Of a stretch of DNA of 64,000 bases, positions 48,482-56,261 are shown one piece after another (position 1 is the stretch's first letter; every line of letters begins with the position of its first letter). The stretch comes from Lachnospiraceae bacterium MD308 (GTDB lineage Bacteria > Bacillota > Clostridia > Lachnospirales > Lachnospiraceae): positions 27,419 to 91,418 of the forward strand of contig VIQU02000012.1 in NCBI GenBank assembly GCA_010206225.2, in the 5' to 3' direction. The position numbers were made by a program, and so were the translations under genes. The notes under the pieces were generated by a model, which saw nothing but the letters and a program-made list of their open reading frames with translations, did not search any database and was not told where the DNA came from.

Positions 48482-49630
48482 ATGACAAAAGTATCAATCG
48501 TAATCCCCATATACAATGTACAGGATTATCTCAAAGAATGTATGGAGAGCGTTATAGGGCAGACTCTGGAAAGCATGGAAATCATCTGTGTGAATGATGG
48601 TTCCACAGATCAGTCTCTTGATATCATAAAAAGCTTTCAGGCGCAGGATAATAGAATCGTATTGCTTGACCAGAAAAACCGTGGGTATGGATACGCCGTG
48701 AATCGGGGGATCAGTACGGCCAAAGGCAAGTATGTCGGAATTGTGGAGCCGGATGATTATATTGCTCTTGATATGTATCTAAAGCTTTATGAGAAAGCTG
48801 AAAAATATAAGCTTGATTTTGTGAAAGCGGATTTTTACAGGTTTACAACAGGGGAAGACGGGGAGCGGGAATTTTATTATAACCATCTTTCGCCAAAGCC
48901 GCAGGATTATAATAAAGTCTTCAATCCTAGTAAAAATCCGGAAACGCTGCGGTATATCATGAATACATGGAGCGGTATCTACAGACGGGATTTTTTAGAA
49001 AAGTATCAGATCCGGCACAATGAGACGCCGGGAGCTTCTTTTCAGGACAATGGGTTCTGGATTCAGACATTTGTCTATGGCGGACGGGCGATGATCATAG
49101 ATAAGCCTTATTACAGAAACCGTCGGGATAATCCGGGTTCTTCGGTTAACAGCAGGGAGAAGGTCTATTGTATCAATATAGAATATGACCATATCCGGAG
49201 CATGCTGATAAAGAAACCGGAAGTGTGGGAGCGTTTCAAATATATGTATTGGTTTAAAAAATACCATAATTATATGGGGACATTATGGAGGATCGGAGAC
49301 GAATACAGGGAAGAATACGTCCATAGATTCAGTAGAGAGCTAAAGCGCGGGATGGCGCTTGGAGAGATTAAGAAGGAGGTATTTTCTGAAACGGCGTGGA
49401 ACCATATCCAAAGTATGACGGAAAATCCGGAAAAATATTATTTTGGCCGGGTATACTCTAAAAGTGTGGACGAAAAAGTATTTGCGCGTATCAACGAACT
49501 GGAAATACAGAATCAAAAGCTGAAAAATGAGATTGCACAGATTCGCCGTTCAAAATCATTTCGGCTCGGAAGGCTGCTTTTAAGCCTGCCGATAAAATTA
49601 AAGAAAATAGCTGGAGGACGGAAGGGTTGA
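48482..49630 (+). CDS. GT2 family glycosyltransferase
   Basis: A 382-residue inverting glycosyltransferase. GT-A motifs: VSIVIPIYNVQDYLKECMES (about 4-23), VNDGSTDQS, and the metal site as IVEPDDYIA, where the usual D-x-D is E-P-D-D. A lysine-rich coiled coil near 340-360 is followed by RSKSFRLGRLLLSLPIKL, the same C-terminal motif as in the upstream gene. AGGAGTAGGAGAAAATAC precedes the ATG. The stop overlaps the next start. It probably adds one sugar, or polyol/glycerol phosphate, to a cell-surface polymer; the donor is unknown. Confidence 0.88.
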   Translation: MTKVSIVIPIYNVQDYLKECMESVIGQTLESMEIICVNDGSTDQSLDIIKSFQAQDNRIVLLDQKNRGYGYAVNRGISTAKGKYVGIVEPDDYIALDMYLKLYEKAEKYKLDFVKADFYRFTTGEDGEREFYYNHLSPKPQDYNKVFNPSKNPETLRYIMNTWSGIYRRDFLEKYQIRHNETPGASFQDNGFWIQTFVYGGRAMIIDKPYYRNRRDNPGSSVNSREKVYCINIEYDHIRSMLIKKPEVWERFKYMYWFKKYHNYMGTLWRIGDEYREEYVHRFSRELKRGMALGEIKKEVFSETAWNHIQSMTENPEKYYFGRVYSKSVDEKVFARINELEIQNQKLKNEIAQIRRSKSFRLGRLLLSLPIKLKKIAGGRKG

Positions 49631-50604
49631 AAAATGAAAAACAAAAGACAGAAGATTTGAAAGTGTCTGTGATCGTTCCTGTCTATAATGGGGAAAAGCA
49701 TCTGGAACAGTGTATGGACAGTATCACCGGGCAGACGTTAAGGGAAATAGAGATCATCTGCGTGGACGACGGCTCGGCGGACAGGTCTCTTGAGATTCTT
49801 GAAAGATATGCGAAGAAGGATGAAAGAGTAAGAGTGATATGCCAGAAAAATGCAGGCGCCGGCGCGGCAAGAAATACTGGGTTAGCGCAGGCAGAGGGCG
49901 AATATCTTTCGTTTTTGGATGCGGATGATTTCTTTGAGCAGGATATGCTTGAACGGGCATACAGGAAAGCGAAAGAACAGAACGCCCAGATCCTTGTATT
50001 TGGTTCCGATCAATACAGAGAAGATTTGGGAGAATTTCATCAGGTAAGCTGGACTATCAGGAAACAGGCGTTGCCGCCATACCGCCCTATGAATTACCAG
50101 ACATTTACGGAAAATGTATTCAAGGTTTTTGTAGGATGGACATGGGATAAACTGTTTGAGAGAGCATTTGTTCAAAAATACCATCTTAAATTTCAGGAAC
50201 AACGAACATCCAATGATCTTTTGTTCGTCTTTACAGCGATTGTGCTGGCAGAGCGAATCGAGACAGAAGAAAAAATATTGGCGCATCAGCGCAGAGGCAA
50301 CCCGGAATCACTTTCCAATACAAGAGAACAATCATGGCAATGTTTTTATAAAGCGCTGACGGCTTTTCGGGAAAATCTGGTAAGATATGGTCTGTATTAT
50401 GAACTGGAACAAGACTTTATTAATTACGCGCTTCATTTTTCCTTATGGAATCTGAACACCATACAAGGAGAGAAAAAGAAAGAGTTGTATAAGATGTTAA
50501 AGAAACGGTGGTTCCGGGAACTTGGGATCACAGGGCACAAGAAGGAATATTTTTATGATAAAACGGAATATGAGCAGTATCGAAAGATGATACGCTTTTT
50601 GTAA
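49627..50604 (+). CDS. GT2 family glycosyltransferase
   Basis: A 325-residue GT2 enzyme. It starts with TTG at 49627, overlapping the previous stop (TTGA) and preceded by GGACGGAAGGG; no ATG in this frame lies early enough. Motifs: VSVIVPVYNGEKHLEQCMDS (about 13-32), CVDDGSADRS, and FLDADDFFEQDM as the metal site. It ends without the coiled coil and SKTYRL-type tail of its two upstream neighbours. Middle gene of the polysaccharide operon. Donor and acceptor cannot be told. Confidence 0.87.
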   Translation: MKNEKQKTEDLKVSVIVPVYNGEKHLEQCMDSITGQTLREIEIICVDDGSADRSLEILERYAKKDERVRVICQKNAGAGAARNTGLAQAEGEYLSFLDADDFFEQDMLERAYRKAKEQNAQILVFGSDQYREDLGEFHQVSWTIRKQALPPYRPMNYQTFTENVFKVFVGWTWDKLFERAFVQKYHLKFQEQRTSNDLLFVFTAIVLAERIETEEKILAHQRRGNPESLSNTREQSWQCFYKALTAFRENLVRYGLYYELEQDFINYALHFSLWNLNTIQGEKKKELYKMLKKRWFRELGITGHKKEYFYDKTEYEQYRKMIRFL

Positions 50605-50652
50605 CGAGGCTGGCAAAGTTTTACCAGCGAAGGAAGAATTCACGGAAGTGCA

Positions 50653-51813
50653 ATGTTCACTTATATATTAACGTCAAAAGAAAGTGTGGAATGGATGAAA
50701 AAGAACGACAAAAAATACAATAAAATATCTGTAGTGATACCCGTCTACAATGCAGGAAAATATATAGGTCAGATGCTGGAATCTGTTATTGAACAGAGTT
50801 TTAAGGAGATAGAGGTTATCTGTGTGAATGACGGCTCCGTGGATAATTCCTGTGATATTATTAAAAGCTATATGAAGCGGGATTCAAGAATTATCCTGTT
50901 AGAGCAGTCGAATCTGAATGCCGGCGCGGCAAGGAACAGAGGACTGTTGAGGGCGAAGGGGAAATATATTGTTTTCTGGGATGCAGACGATAAGTTCGAC
51001 AGAAAAGCATTAGAACTTATGTATTTGAAAATGCAGAAAAAGCAGGCGGATATCTGTGTGTGCGGAGTATGTGAATTCACGAATGACAGTAAAGTGTATG
51101 AAACAGACGGTTATTTAAAAACAGCGTTGATCCCGCATAAAGATCCGTTTAATAAATATGATATACATGAAGCGCTCTTCAGTTTTGCGTCGAATGTTGT
51201 CTGGAATAAGATGTTTAACCGAAAATTTCTTATGGATCATAATCTGCGGTTTCAGGAGATACGTCAGGGGAATGATACGGCATTTGTGATGAAAGCGTTA
51301 TATCTGGCGGATAGGATTACCATTGCTGAAAAGTATCTTGCATTTTACAGGATGAATCATGCAGATAGTCTTACAGGAAAATCTTCTGAGACAATCTTCT
51401 GTCCGTACCAGTCTTATATATGCGCGTTACAGGAGCTTGAAAAAGAGCCGGATTTTCCGTATGTTAAAAAGAGCTTTTGCAATAAGGCGGCAAAAGGAAT
51501 GTTTCGGGCGTTAAATATACAGACATCATTTGAGGCGTATAAAGAGCTATACCAATTTCTTCAAGAAGAAGGTCTTTCTAATCTTGGATTGTCACAGTGC
51601 CGGAAAGAGGATATGGAAGAAGAGTGGATGTATACGGATTTAGAACTGATAAAGACAATTTCAGCGGAAGAATTTTTATTTTATAAGGCTAATGAAAGGA
51701 GACTGGACAGGGATCAGCTGAAATACACGCTGAGAAGAGTGCGCAGGAGACTTGCGCTGCTCTTATCGCTGAATCAACGGTTTAAGGACATCAAAAGATT
51801 TGTGGGGAAGTGA
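50653..51813 (+). CDS. GT2 family glycosyltransferase
   Basis: A 386-residue GT2 enzyme. Motifs: ISVVIPVYNAGKYIGQMLES (about 25-44), CVNDGSVDNS, and FWDADDKFD as metal site; RFQEIRQGNDTAFVMKALY resembles the acceptor region of the preceding gene, so the pair may have arisen by duplication. The C-terminus LRRVRRRLALLLSLNQRFKDI is a basic amphipathic tail like those of its neighbours. ATG 50653 (GGAAGTGCA upstream) is chosen; ATG 50695 would remove 14 residues. Last intact gene of the operon, followed by a truncated dehydrogenase gene. Confidence 0.87.
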   Translation: MFTYILTSKESVEWMKKNDKKYNKISVVIPVYNAGKYIGQMLESVIEQSFKEIEVICVNDGSVDNSCDIIKSYMKRDSRIILLEQSNLNAGAARNRGLLRAKGKYIVFWDADDKFDRKALELMYLKMQKKQADICVCGVCEFTNDSKVYETDGYLKTALIPHKDPFNKYDIHEALFSFASNVVWNKMFNRKFLMDHNLRFQEIRQGNDTAFVMKALYLADRITIAEKYLAFYRMNHADSLTGKSSETIFCPYQSYICALQELEKEPDFPYVKKSFCNKAAKGMFRALNIQTSFEAYKELYQFLQEEGLSNLGLSQCRKEDMEEEWMYTDLELIKTISAEEFLFYKANERRLDRDQLKYTLRRVRRRLALLLSLNQRFKDIKRFVGK

Positions 51814-51818
51814 TAAGG

Positions 51819-51974
51819 ATGAAGATTACAATTATCGGCGCCGGATATGTGGGATTGTCTTTGGCGGTATTGCTGTCCCAGACGCAAGAGGTAACGGTTG
51901 TAGATACTGATTCTTCAAAAGTAGAGCTTATTATTCAGAGACGGCTGGCGATTGCGGACTCAGGCGATTGCTAA
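51819..51974 (+). pseudogene. Truncated UDP-sugar dehydrogenase (N-terminal fragment)
   Basis: Fifty-one codons beginning MKITIIGAGYVGLSLAVLL, the FAD/NAD Rossmann start of UDP-glucose/UDP-N-acetylmannosamine dehydrogenases (normally near 390-440 residues), continuing VTVVDTDSSKVELI and then running into unrelated sequence and a stop. AAGGAT lies before the ATG, five bases behind the last glycosyltransferase. The rest of the gene is missing, so it is a decayed or deleted relic of a uronic-acid-producing step. The thioredoxin promoter now begins at its stop codon. Confidence 0.85.
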
Positions 51975-51996
51975 TTTTTGCAAAATGGGATATACT
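51968..51996 (+). promoter_or_regulatory. Promoter of thioredoxin
   Basis: TTGCTA (51968-51973, overlapping the stop of the truncated dehydrogenase), a 17-base spacer and TATACT (51991-51996). Transcription would start near 52003. Confidence 0.55.
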
Positions 51997-52015
51997 AAGT
52001 TCAGTATCAGTTGAC

Positions 52016-52036
52016 AGGGCGAGCCGAGCTTGCCCT
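52016..52036 (+). other. Hairpin in the thioredoxin leader
   Basis: AGGGCGAGC and GCTTGCCCT pair (one G-U) around CGA, about 30 bases before the thioredoxin start. No U-tract follows, so it is not a terminator; it may steady the mRNA or be the scar of the deletion upstream. Confidence 0.45.
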
Positions 52037-52065
52037 GATATTTACAGAATGAAAGGAAGATAGAT

Positions 52066-52374
52066 ATGAGTGTATTACATTTGACGAAGGACAATTTTAA
52101 TGAGGAAGTGCTTGATTCAAAAGTTCCGGTATTGGTAGATTTCTGGGCTGCATGGTGCGGGCCGTGTCAGATGATCGGTCCGGTGATTGAGGAGATAGCA
52201 GAGGAGATCACAGACGCCAGAATCTGCAAAGTAGATGTGGATGCTGAGCCGGAGCTTGCAAGAAAATATAAAGTATTGTCGATCCCTACGTTGATGGTGT
52301 TTAAGGACGGAGAACTGGCAAGGCGTGAAAGTGGCGCGAAGTCGAAGGAAGAGATATTGGAGATGTTAAAATAA
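52066..52374 (+). CDS. trxA: Thioredoxin
   Basis: A 102-residue thioredoxin, the general cytosolic disulfide reductase. The active site is WCGPC (C31, C34) in FWAAWCGPCQMIGP; the cis-proline loop is LSIPTLMVFKDGE. Length and ends are typical. AAAGGAAGATAGAT precedes the ATG. It has its own promoter with a leader hairpin and stands alone, unrelated to the polysaccharide genes. No thioredoxin reductase gene is adjacent. Confidence 0.97.
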   Translation: MSVLHLTKDNFNEEVLDSKVPVLVDFWAAWCGPCQMIGPVIEEIAEEITDARICKVDVDAEPELARKYKVLSIPTLMVFKDGELARRESGAKSKEEILEMLK

Positions 52375-52398
52375 AGAGCTGCCTCTGAGATTTTTTCA

Positions 52399-52427
52399 TT
52401 GATTTTTCCGCATGCCAATATTATAAT
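52399..52427 (+). promoter_or_regulatory. Promoter of the SprA-type metalloprotease gene
   Basis: TTGATT (52399-52404), a 17-base spacer and a perfect TATAAT (52422-52427). Further AT-rich TATAAT-like sites lie between it and the gene. Confidence 0.55.
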
Positions 52428-52520
52428 GATATCGGGAGAAATATTTTAAACCCAGCAATTTTATAATAAAAGAAATATGAGTTATAATTTATAAGGCAAG
52501 ACTTCGCGGAGGTGATGAGA

Positions 52521-53336
52521 TTGATAGGCGGTATTTATGCAACAGGCATTTATTATAACAATTATCAGTATAGAAATGCAGCGCCCAGTGCAGCAGCTCA
52601 GGCTGGTCAGGTGGAGACGGCAGGAAAAGCAGAGCAGACACAGGCAGCAGGCAGGACGGGCAGTGTTGTTGCGGTAACCCGTGCAGCGAATCCGGGTGTG
52701 CCGGTAGAACCAGTAGATCCGGTTCCGGCTGTGTCGAATGAGACTAGCAGCGGAATTGGACGTATGCTTCCATTTATGCGCAAGGGAGCCGATCCGGTTG
52801 AGATGGCAGTTCGTATGCGTATACAGCAGTATGATCCGACACAGGAAGGTAAGCAGGCTGTACAGGGAGAACAGGCGGCGCAGGGCAATCAGGCTGTATT
52901 ACAAGGCGTAAAGCCGGGAGTTGAAAGTGAGCAGGCCGTAGCAGGATGGAAAGGCAACGAGTCGGGGATAGAAGGCGTCATGAAGGCTGCCAAGGAAGGC
53001 GAATGCCAGACTTGTGAACAGCGCAAGTATCAGGATGGATCCGATGATCCGGGAGTATCTTTTAAGACGGCAGCTCATATCGCGCCGGAGCAGGCGGCTT
53101 CGGCTGTGAAAGGGCATGAGATGGAGCATGTCGTGAGAGAACAAGCGAAGGCGGAGAGAGAAGACCGTAAGGTCGTAAGTCAGAATGTGACTATTCACAC
53201 AGACATTTGCCCGGAGTGCGGTAAGGTATATGTGTCTGGCGGCACAACCAGAACAGTGACAGCGGCGGATACGCAGCAGAAGCAGATGGAGCAGACAGGG
53301 AATGAACAGTATAAGCCATTCTTTGCAGTTGCATAA
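52521..53336 (+). CDS. SprA-type putative metalloprotease
   Basis: A 271-residue protein of the SprA-related / CJM1_0395 putative metalloprotease family. The first 150 residues are low-complexity (Ala, Gln, Gly, Val), with repeats such as QAAQGNQAVLQG. The conserved part has CQTCEQRKYQDGSDDPGVSF, then GHEMEHV, an HExxH zinc site (H199, E200, H203), and HTDICPECGKVYVSGG with a CxxC. No signal peptide is visible. The start is probably TTG 52521, because GGAGGTGAT lies at ideal distance; GTG 52512 and ATG 52515 overlap that site. Its target is unknown. It is a single-gene unit with a promoter and terminator. Confidence 0.8.
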   Translation: MIGGIYATGIYYNNYQYRNAAPSAAAQAGQVETAGKAEQTQAAGRTGSVVAVTRAANPGVPVEPVDPVPAVSNETSSGIGRMLPFMRKGADPVEMAVRMRIQQYDPTQEGKQAVQGEQAAQGNQAVLQGVKPGVESEQAVAGWKGNESGIEGVMKAAKEGECQTCEQRKYQDGSDDPGVSFKTAAHIAPEQAASAVKGHEMEHVVREQAKAEREDRKVVSQNVTIHTDICPECGKVYVSGGTTRTVTAADTQQKQMEQTGNEQYKPFFAVA

Positions 53337-53358
53337 TTAATAATACGATATTTATTAG

Positions 53359-53396
53359 CGGCATTAGCAAATGAGCTGATGCCGTTTGCTGTTTTA
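53359..53396 (+). terminator. Terminator behind the metalloprotease gene
   Basis: CGGCATTAGC and GCTGATGCCG pair (one G-U) around AAATGA, followed by TTTGCTGTTTT. Confidence 0.82.
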
Positions 53397-53475
53397 ACAA
53401 TGATGAATCAAAGTCAGATATTCTTCGTGATTTTTTTAATGTCGTATGCTTGCACGGAAGAGGAGAGACGACGAT

Positions 53476-54432
53476 ATGAACAGGTATTACCTCGCCCCGT
53501 TAGAGGGAATTACAACTTACATATTCCGCAATGCGTACCATAGGTATTTTTATCCTATGGACAAATATTTCACACCCTTTTTAGTGCCTCACAGCAAAAA
53601 AGGGTTTAGTGCAAAGGAAAAAAGAGAGATTCTGCCGGAAAATAATGAAGGGCTGTATCTGGTTCCGCAGATCATGAGCAATCATGCCGACGAATGCCTG
53701 AAAACAATCGAAAAGCTTCGGGTGTACGGATACAAAGAGGTTAATCTGAATATGGGTTGTCCGTCAAAAACAGTTGTATCGAAAGGGAGAGGGGCAGGTT
53801 TTCTTGCATTTCCAGAGGAGCTTGATTATTTTCTTGACGAGGTGTTTGAAGGAATCAGTAATACTGATGTGAAACTTTCTATAAAAACCCGTCTTGGAAG
53901 GGATGAGCCGGAGGAATTTTTTCGTATTCTGGAGATTTATAATCAGTATCCTCTTGAGGAACTTATCATTCACCCGAGGGTGCAGAAGGATTTTTACAAG
54001 AATATGCCGAACTTAGAGATGTTTGCTTACGGTGCGGAGAACAGTAAAAGCCGGGTATGCTATAACGGGGAGATTTTCAGTGCAGAAAAGTATGAAGAGA
54101 TTGAGCGCAGTTTTCCGGATGTTCATACATTTATGCTGGGGAGGGGGATTCTTGAGAGGCCTGACCTTTTAGGACAGATCAGGCGGAGAGAGAGGAAGAG
54201 TGAGGAAGGCGAAGAGGGATTTTTGGATATCGAAAAGCTTAGGCGGTTTCATGATCGGCTTTATGAGGATTATCGGGCGCTTGGCATGGGAGATAAGAAT
54301 GTCCTGTTCAAGATGAAGGAAATCTGGTGCTATCTTGGGAAATCCTTTCCGGAAAAGGAAAAGGTACTGAAGAAAATCCGTAAGGCAGAACGGCTGGAAA
54401 AGTATGAAGCGGCGGTGGAGGAATTGCTATAA
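53476..54432 (+). CDS. dus: tRNA-dihydrouridine synthase family protein
   Basis: A 318-residue FMN enzyme that reduces uridine to dihydrouridine in tRNA D-loops. Family marks: YYLAPLEGITTYIFRNAYH (start of the TIM barrel), VNLNMGCPSKTVVSKGRGAGFL with the catalytic cysteine near 95-100, LSIKTRLGRDEPEEF, LIIHPRVQKDFYK and FMLGRGILERPDL. ATG 53476 follows AGGAG; an in-frame upstream start at 53446 would add ten unrelated residues. The final 80 residues form the helical tRNA-contact domain. Which D-loop position it modifies is unknown. Confidence 0.92.
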   Translation: MNRYYLAPLEGITTYIFRNAYHRYFYPMDKYFTPFLVPHSKKGFSAKEKREILPENNEGLYLVPQIMSNHADECLKTIEKLRVYGYKEVNLNMGCPSKTVVSKGRGAGFLAFPEELDYFLDEVFEGISNTDVKLSIKTRLGRDEPEEFFRILEIYNQYPLEELIIHPRVQKDFYKNMPNLEMFAYGAENSKSRVCYNGEIFSAEKYEEIERSFPDVHTFMLGRGILERPDLLGQIRRRERKSEEGEEGFLDIEKLRRFHDRLYEDYRALGMGDKNVLFKMKEIWCYLGKSFPEKEKVLKKIRKAERLEKYEAAVEELL

Positions 54433-54437
54433 ATTGC

Positions 54438-54466
54438 TTTACTTTTCCTATACCATGAAATATAAT
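54438..54466 (+). promoter_or_regulatory. Promoter of the ProX-like gene
   Basis: TTTACT (54438-54443), a 17-base spacer and a perfect TATAAT (54461-54466), 32 bases before the ATG. Confidence 0.55.
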
Positions 54467-54498
54467 AAAAAAGATTCTTTTGGAAGGAGATTAATGTT

Positions 54499-54990
54499 AT
54501 GGAAGATGCAAAAAAGAAAGTGTATGAAGCGTTGGACAAGATGAAGATAAAATATGAGGTAGTAGAGCATGAGCCGGTATATACGATGGAGGACATGGAC
54601 AGGCTCGGGCTTACGAAGAAGGGAACTCTGTGCAAGAATCTTTTCCTGCGAGACTCTAAGGGTAAGAGACATTTCCTTGTGACGGCAGATGAGCATACGA
54701 AGATAGATCTGAAGTCTCTCAGTAAAAAACTTGGAGCCGGTAATTTAAGCTTTGCATCTGAGGAGAGACTGGAAAAATATCTGGGGCTGAAACAGGGCAG
54801 CGTCACACCTTTCGGTCTTATGAATGATACAGACCATGCAGTAGAGTTTTTTATTGACAAAAGTTTAAGTAAGTGTAAGAGCCTGGGAATTCATCCTCTT
54901 GATAATACGGCAACTGTATTTTTATCCTACAAGGATTTGGACAAATTTCTCTGGGGGCTGGATGTGGATGTCATCCCGGTGAGGCTATAA
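54499..54990 (+). CDS. ProX/YbaK-type aminoacyl-tRNA editing protein
   Basis: A 163-residue stand-alone editing domain of the ProX/PrdX branch, which hydrolyses mischarged Ala-tRNA(Pro) (or related Cys-tRNA). Family marks: YEVVEHEPVYTMEDM, then GTLCKNLFLRDSKGKRHFLV with the conserved lysine, LGAGNLSFASEE, and LKQGSVTPFGLMND. Length fits. AAGGAG lies ten bases before ATG 54499. A double palindrome follows the stop. The preferred tRNA is transferred from family knowledge. Confidence 0.9.
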   Translation: MEDAKKKVYEALDKMKIKYEVVEHEPVYTMEDMDRLGLTKKGTLCKNLFLRDSKGKRHFLVTADEHTKIDLKSLSKKLGAGNLSFASEERLEKYLGLKQGSVTPFGLMNDTDHAVEFFIDKSLSKCKSLGIHPLDNTATVFLSYKDLDKFLWGLDVDVIPVRL

Positions 54991-55025
54991 TCTGTCGACA
55001 GATATAAATTAATTTATACTTTTTT
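54990..55025 (+). terminator. Double-palindrome terminator
   Basis: A 14-base palindrome ATCTGTCGACAGAT (54990-55003) runs straight into a 16-base palindrome TATAAATTAATTTATA (55003-55018) and then CTTTTTT. The second plus the T-run fits a terminator; the first may be an operator or a second stem. Confidence 0.6.
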
Positions 55026-55027
55026 AA

Positions 55028-55056
55028 TTGCATGTTGTGGTAACAGGAAGTACAAT
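55028..55056 (+). promoter_or_regulatory. Promoter of the CPBP protease gene
   Basis: TTGCAT (55028-55033), a 17-base spacer and TACAAT (55051-55056), 40 bases before the ATG. Confidence 0.55.
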
Positions 55057-55095
55057 GGAGTATGTGATAAGTGAATACGAAATGTGAGGAGTACT

Positions 55096-56085
55096 ATGGA
55101 ACAACAGCAATATCATTATACGATGAACTCCGGTCCTGTTAAAAAGCCGGAGAACCGCTTTCTTCGCATCTGGGGGCCTGTGCTTGTCAAGTGGGGGATC
55201 GGTATGGGAGTGTCCATGCTGGCGATGATGCTTTTTGAAAGTTTTACGATCTTGAAAAAAAGCGGTGTGGATATAAAAGCGGTGCAAAATATGTCGCAAG
55301 TGTGGGATGTTATCTACCAAAATATGCTGGATATGTCTAAATCAGCAGAATTAGCAACAGAGGCGGCAGAGGAAATGCTGAAATATACAACGCCTCTGGA
55401 AGGGATTACTGCGTTTTTGACAATTCCGATTCTGATGGTTATGTTCCACAAAGATACGATCCGAGAGAAGATTGCAGGATTTGTGCCCAACAAGAAGGCA
55501 GCTCTCTGGAAATATGGTGCTATTTTTATTATGACGGTGGCTATGACATTAGGGCTTAACAATCTGATCGAAATCGGCGGGCTTATGTCGGCAAGCGAGG
55601 GATATGAGGATGCCATGAATAATCTGTATGCGGCATCTCTTCCTCTGCAGATATTGTGTCTTGGGATTTTGATCCCGATTTGCGAGGAATTGGTCTTTCG
55701 CGGATTGATGTTTCGAAGGCTGCGGCAGGGTAATTCTTTTTTGGCGGCGGCGCTCTATTCATCCGTGGTGTTTGGGTTTTTACATGCAAACATGGTGCAA
55801 ATGTTATACGGCTTTATACTCGGCCTTACCTTCTGTTATCTATATGAGAAATACGGGTCGGTGAAAGCTCCGGTGTTTGCCCATATAGCGTCCAATATTC
55901 TGTCGGTATTGCTGACAGAGATGAAGGCTATGGAGTGGATGGCAGAGAAACCGTTGCGAATAGGTATGATCACTGTCATATGTGCCAGCGCAGCTTCAAC
56001 TATGTATATACTGATTCAGAGAATTGAAGAGAAACCAGACGAAACAGAAAAGAAAGAGCAGAATGAGAATCTGGCGGCTATGTAA
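55096..56085 (+). CDS. CPBP family intramembrane glutamic endopeptidase
   Basis: A 329-residue membrane protease-like protein of the CPBP/Rce1 (Abi) family. The catalytic motifs are complete: EELVFRG with the EExxxR signature (about residue 197), FGFLH (FxxxH) and FAHIASN (HxxxN). About seven hydrophobic helices are present; the N-terminal 20 residues and the C-terminal lysine/glutamate-rich tail are cytosolic. ATG 55096 follows GAGGAG; an in-frame GTG at 55084 overlaps that site. Members process prenylated or small secreted peptides or act in bacteriocin immunity; here no peptide gene is adjacent, so the substrate is unknown. Confidence 0.9.
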   Translation: MEQQQYHYTMNSGPVKKPENRFLRIWGPVLVKWGIGMGVSMLAMMLFESFTILKKSGVDIKAVQNMSQVWDVIYQNMLDMSKSAELATEAAEEMLKYTTPLEGITAFLTIPILMVMFHKDTIREKIAGFVPNKKAALWKYGAIFIMTVAMTLGLNNLIEIGGLMSASEGYEDAMNNLYAASLPLQILCLGILIPICEELVFRGLMFRRLRQGNSFLAAALYSSVVFGFLHANMVQMLYGFILGLTFCYLYEKYGSVKAPVFAHIASNILSVLLTEMKAMEWMAEKPLRIGMITVICASAASTMYILIQRIEEKPDETEKKEQNENLAAM

Positions 56086-56087
56086 GC

Positions 56088-56134
56088 TGTCAGATTTTTT
56101 TGTTAAAAATACAAAATAATCAAATAATCTGACA
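56088..56134. promoter_or_regulatory. Inverted repeat upstream of the gltB promoter
   Basis: TGTCAGATT (56088-56096) and AATCTGACA (56126-56134), a perfect nine-base inverted repeat with a 29-base AT-rich spacer, lies just behind the CPBP stop and 20 bases before the gltB -35. It could end the upstream transcript or be a two-site operator for gltB. Confidence 0.4.
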
Positions 56135-56153
56135 ATTTTAAGAAAAGTAATTG

Positions 56154-56182
56154 TTTACAAATGAGTAAAAAAGTAGTATAGT
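56154..56182 (+). promoter_or_regulatory. Promoter of gltBD
   Basis: TTTACA (56154-56159), a 17-base spacer and TATAGT (56177-56182). Transcription would begin near 56189 and give a leader of about 73 bases. Confidence 0.65.
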
Positions 56183-56193
56183 AATTTCGTAAA

Positions 56194-56230
56194 GATACTG
56201 ATAAAGAGAATACGGAGCAATCCGTAGTAT
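56194..56230 (+). other. Leader hairpin of gltB
   Basis: TACGGA and TCCGTA (56211-56226) close a GCAA tetraloop of the stable GNRA type, and an outer GATAC/GTATC pair (56194-56198, 56226-56230) can extend it past a bulge. It lies between the promoter and the ribosome site of gltB and may serve control or stability. Confidence 0.45.
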
Positions 56231-56261
56231 CATTGCATTAGGAACAGAAAGGATATTGGAT

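Noticed and set aside
52016..52036. Leader hairpin of thioredoxin as a terminator
   Set aside because: No U-tract follows and it lies downstream of the thioredoxin promoter.
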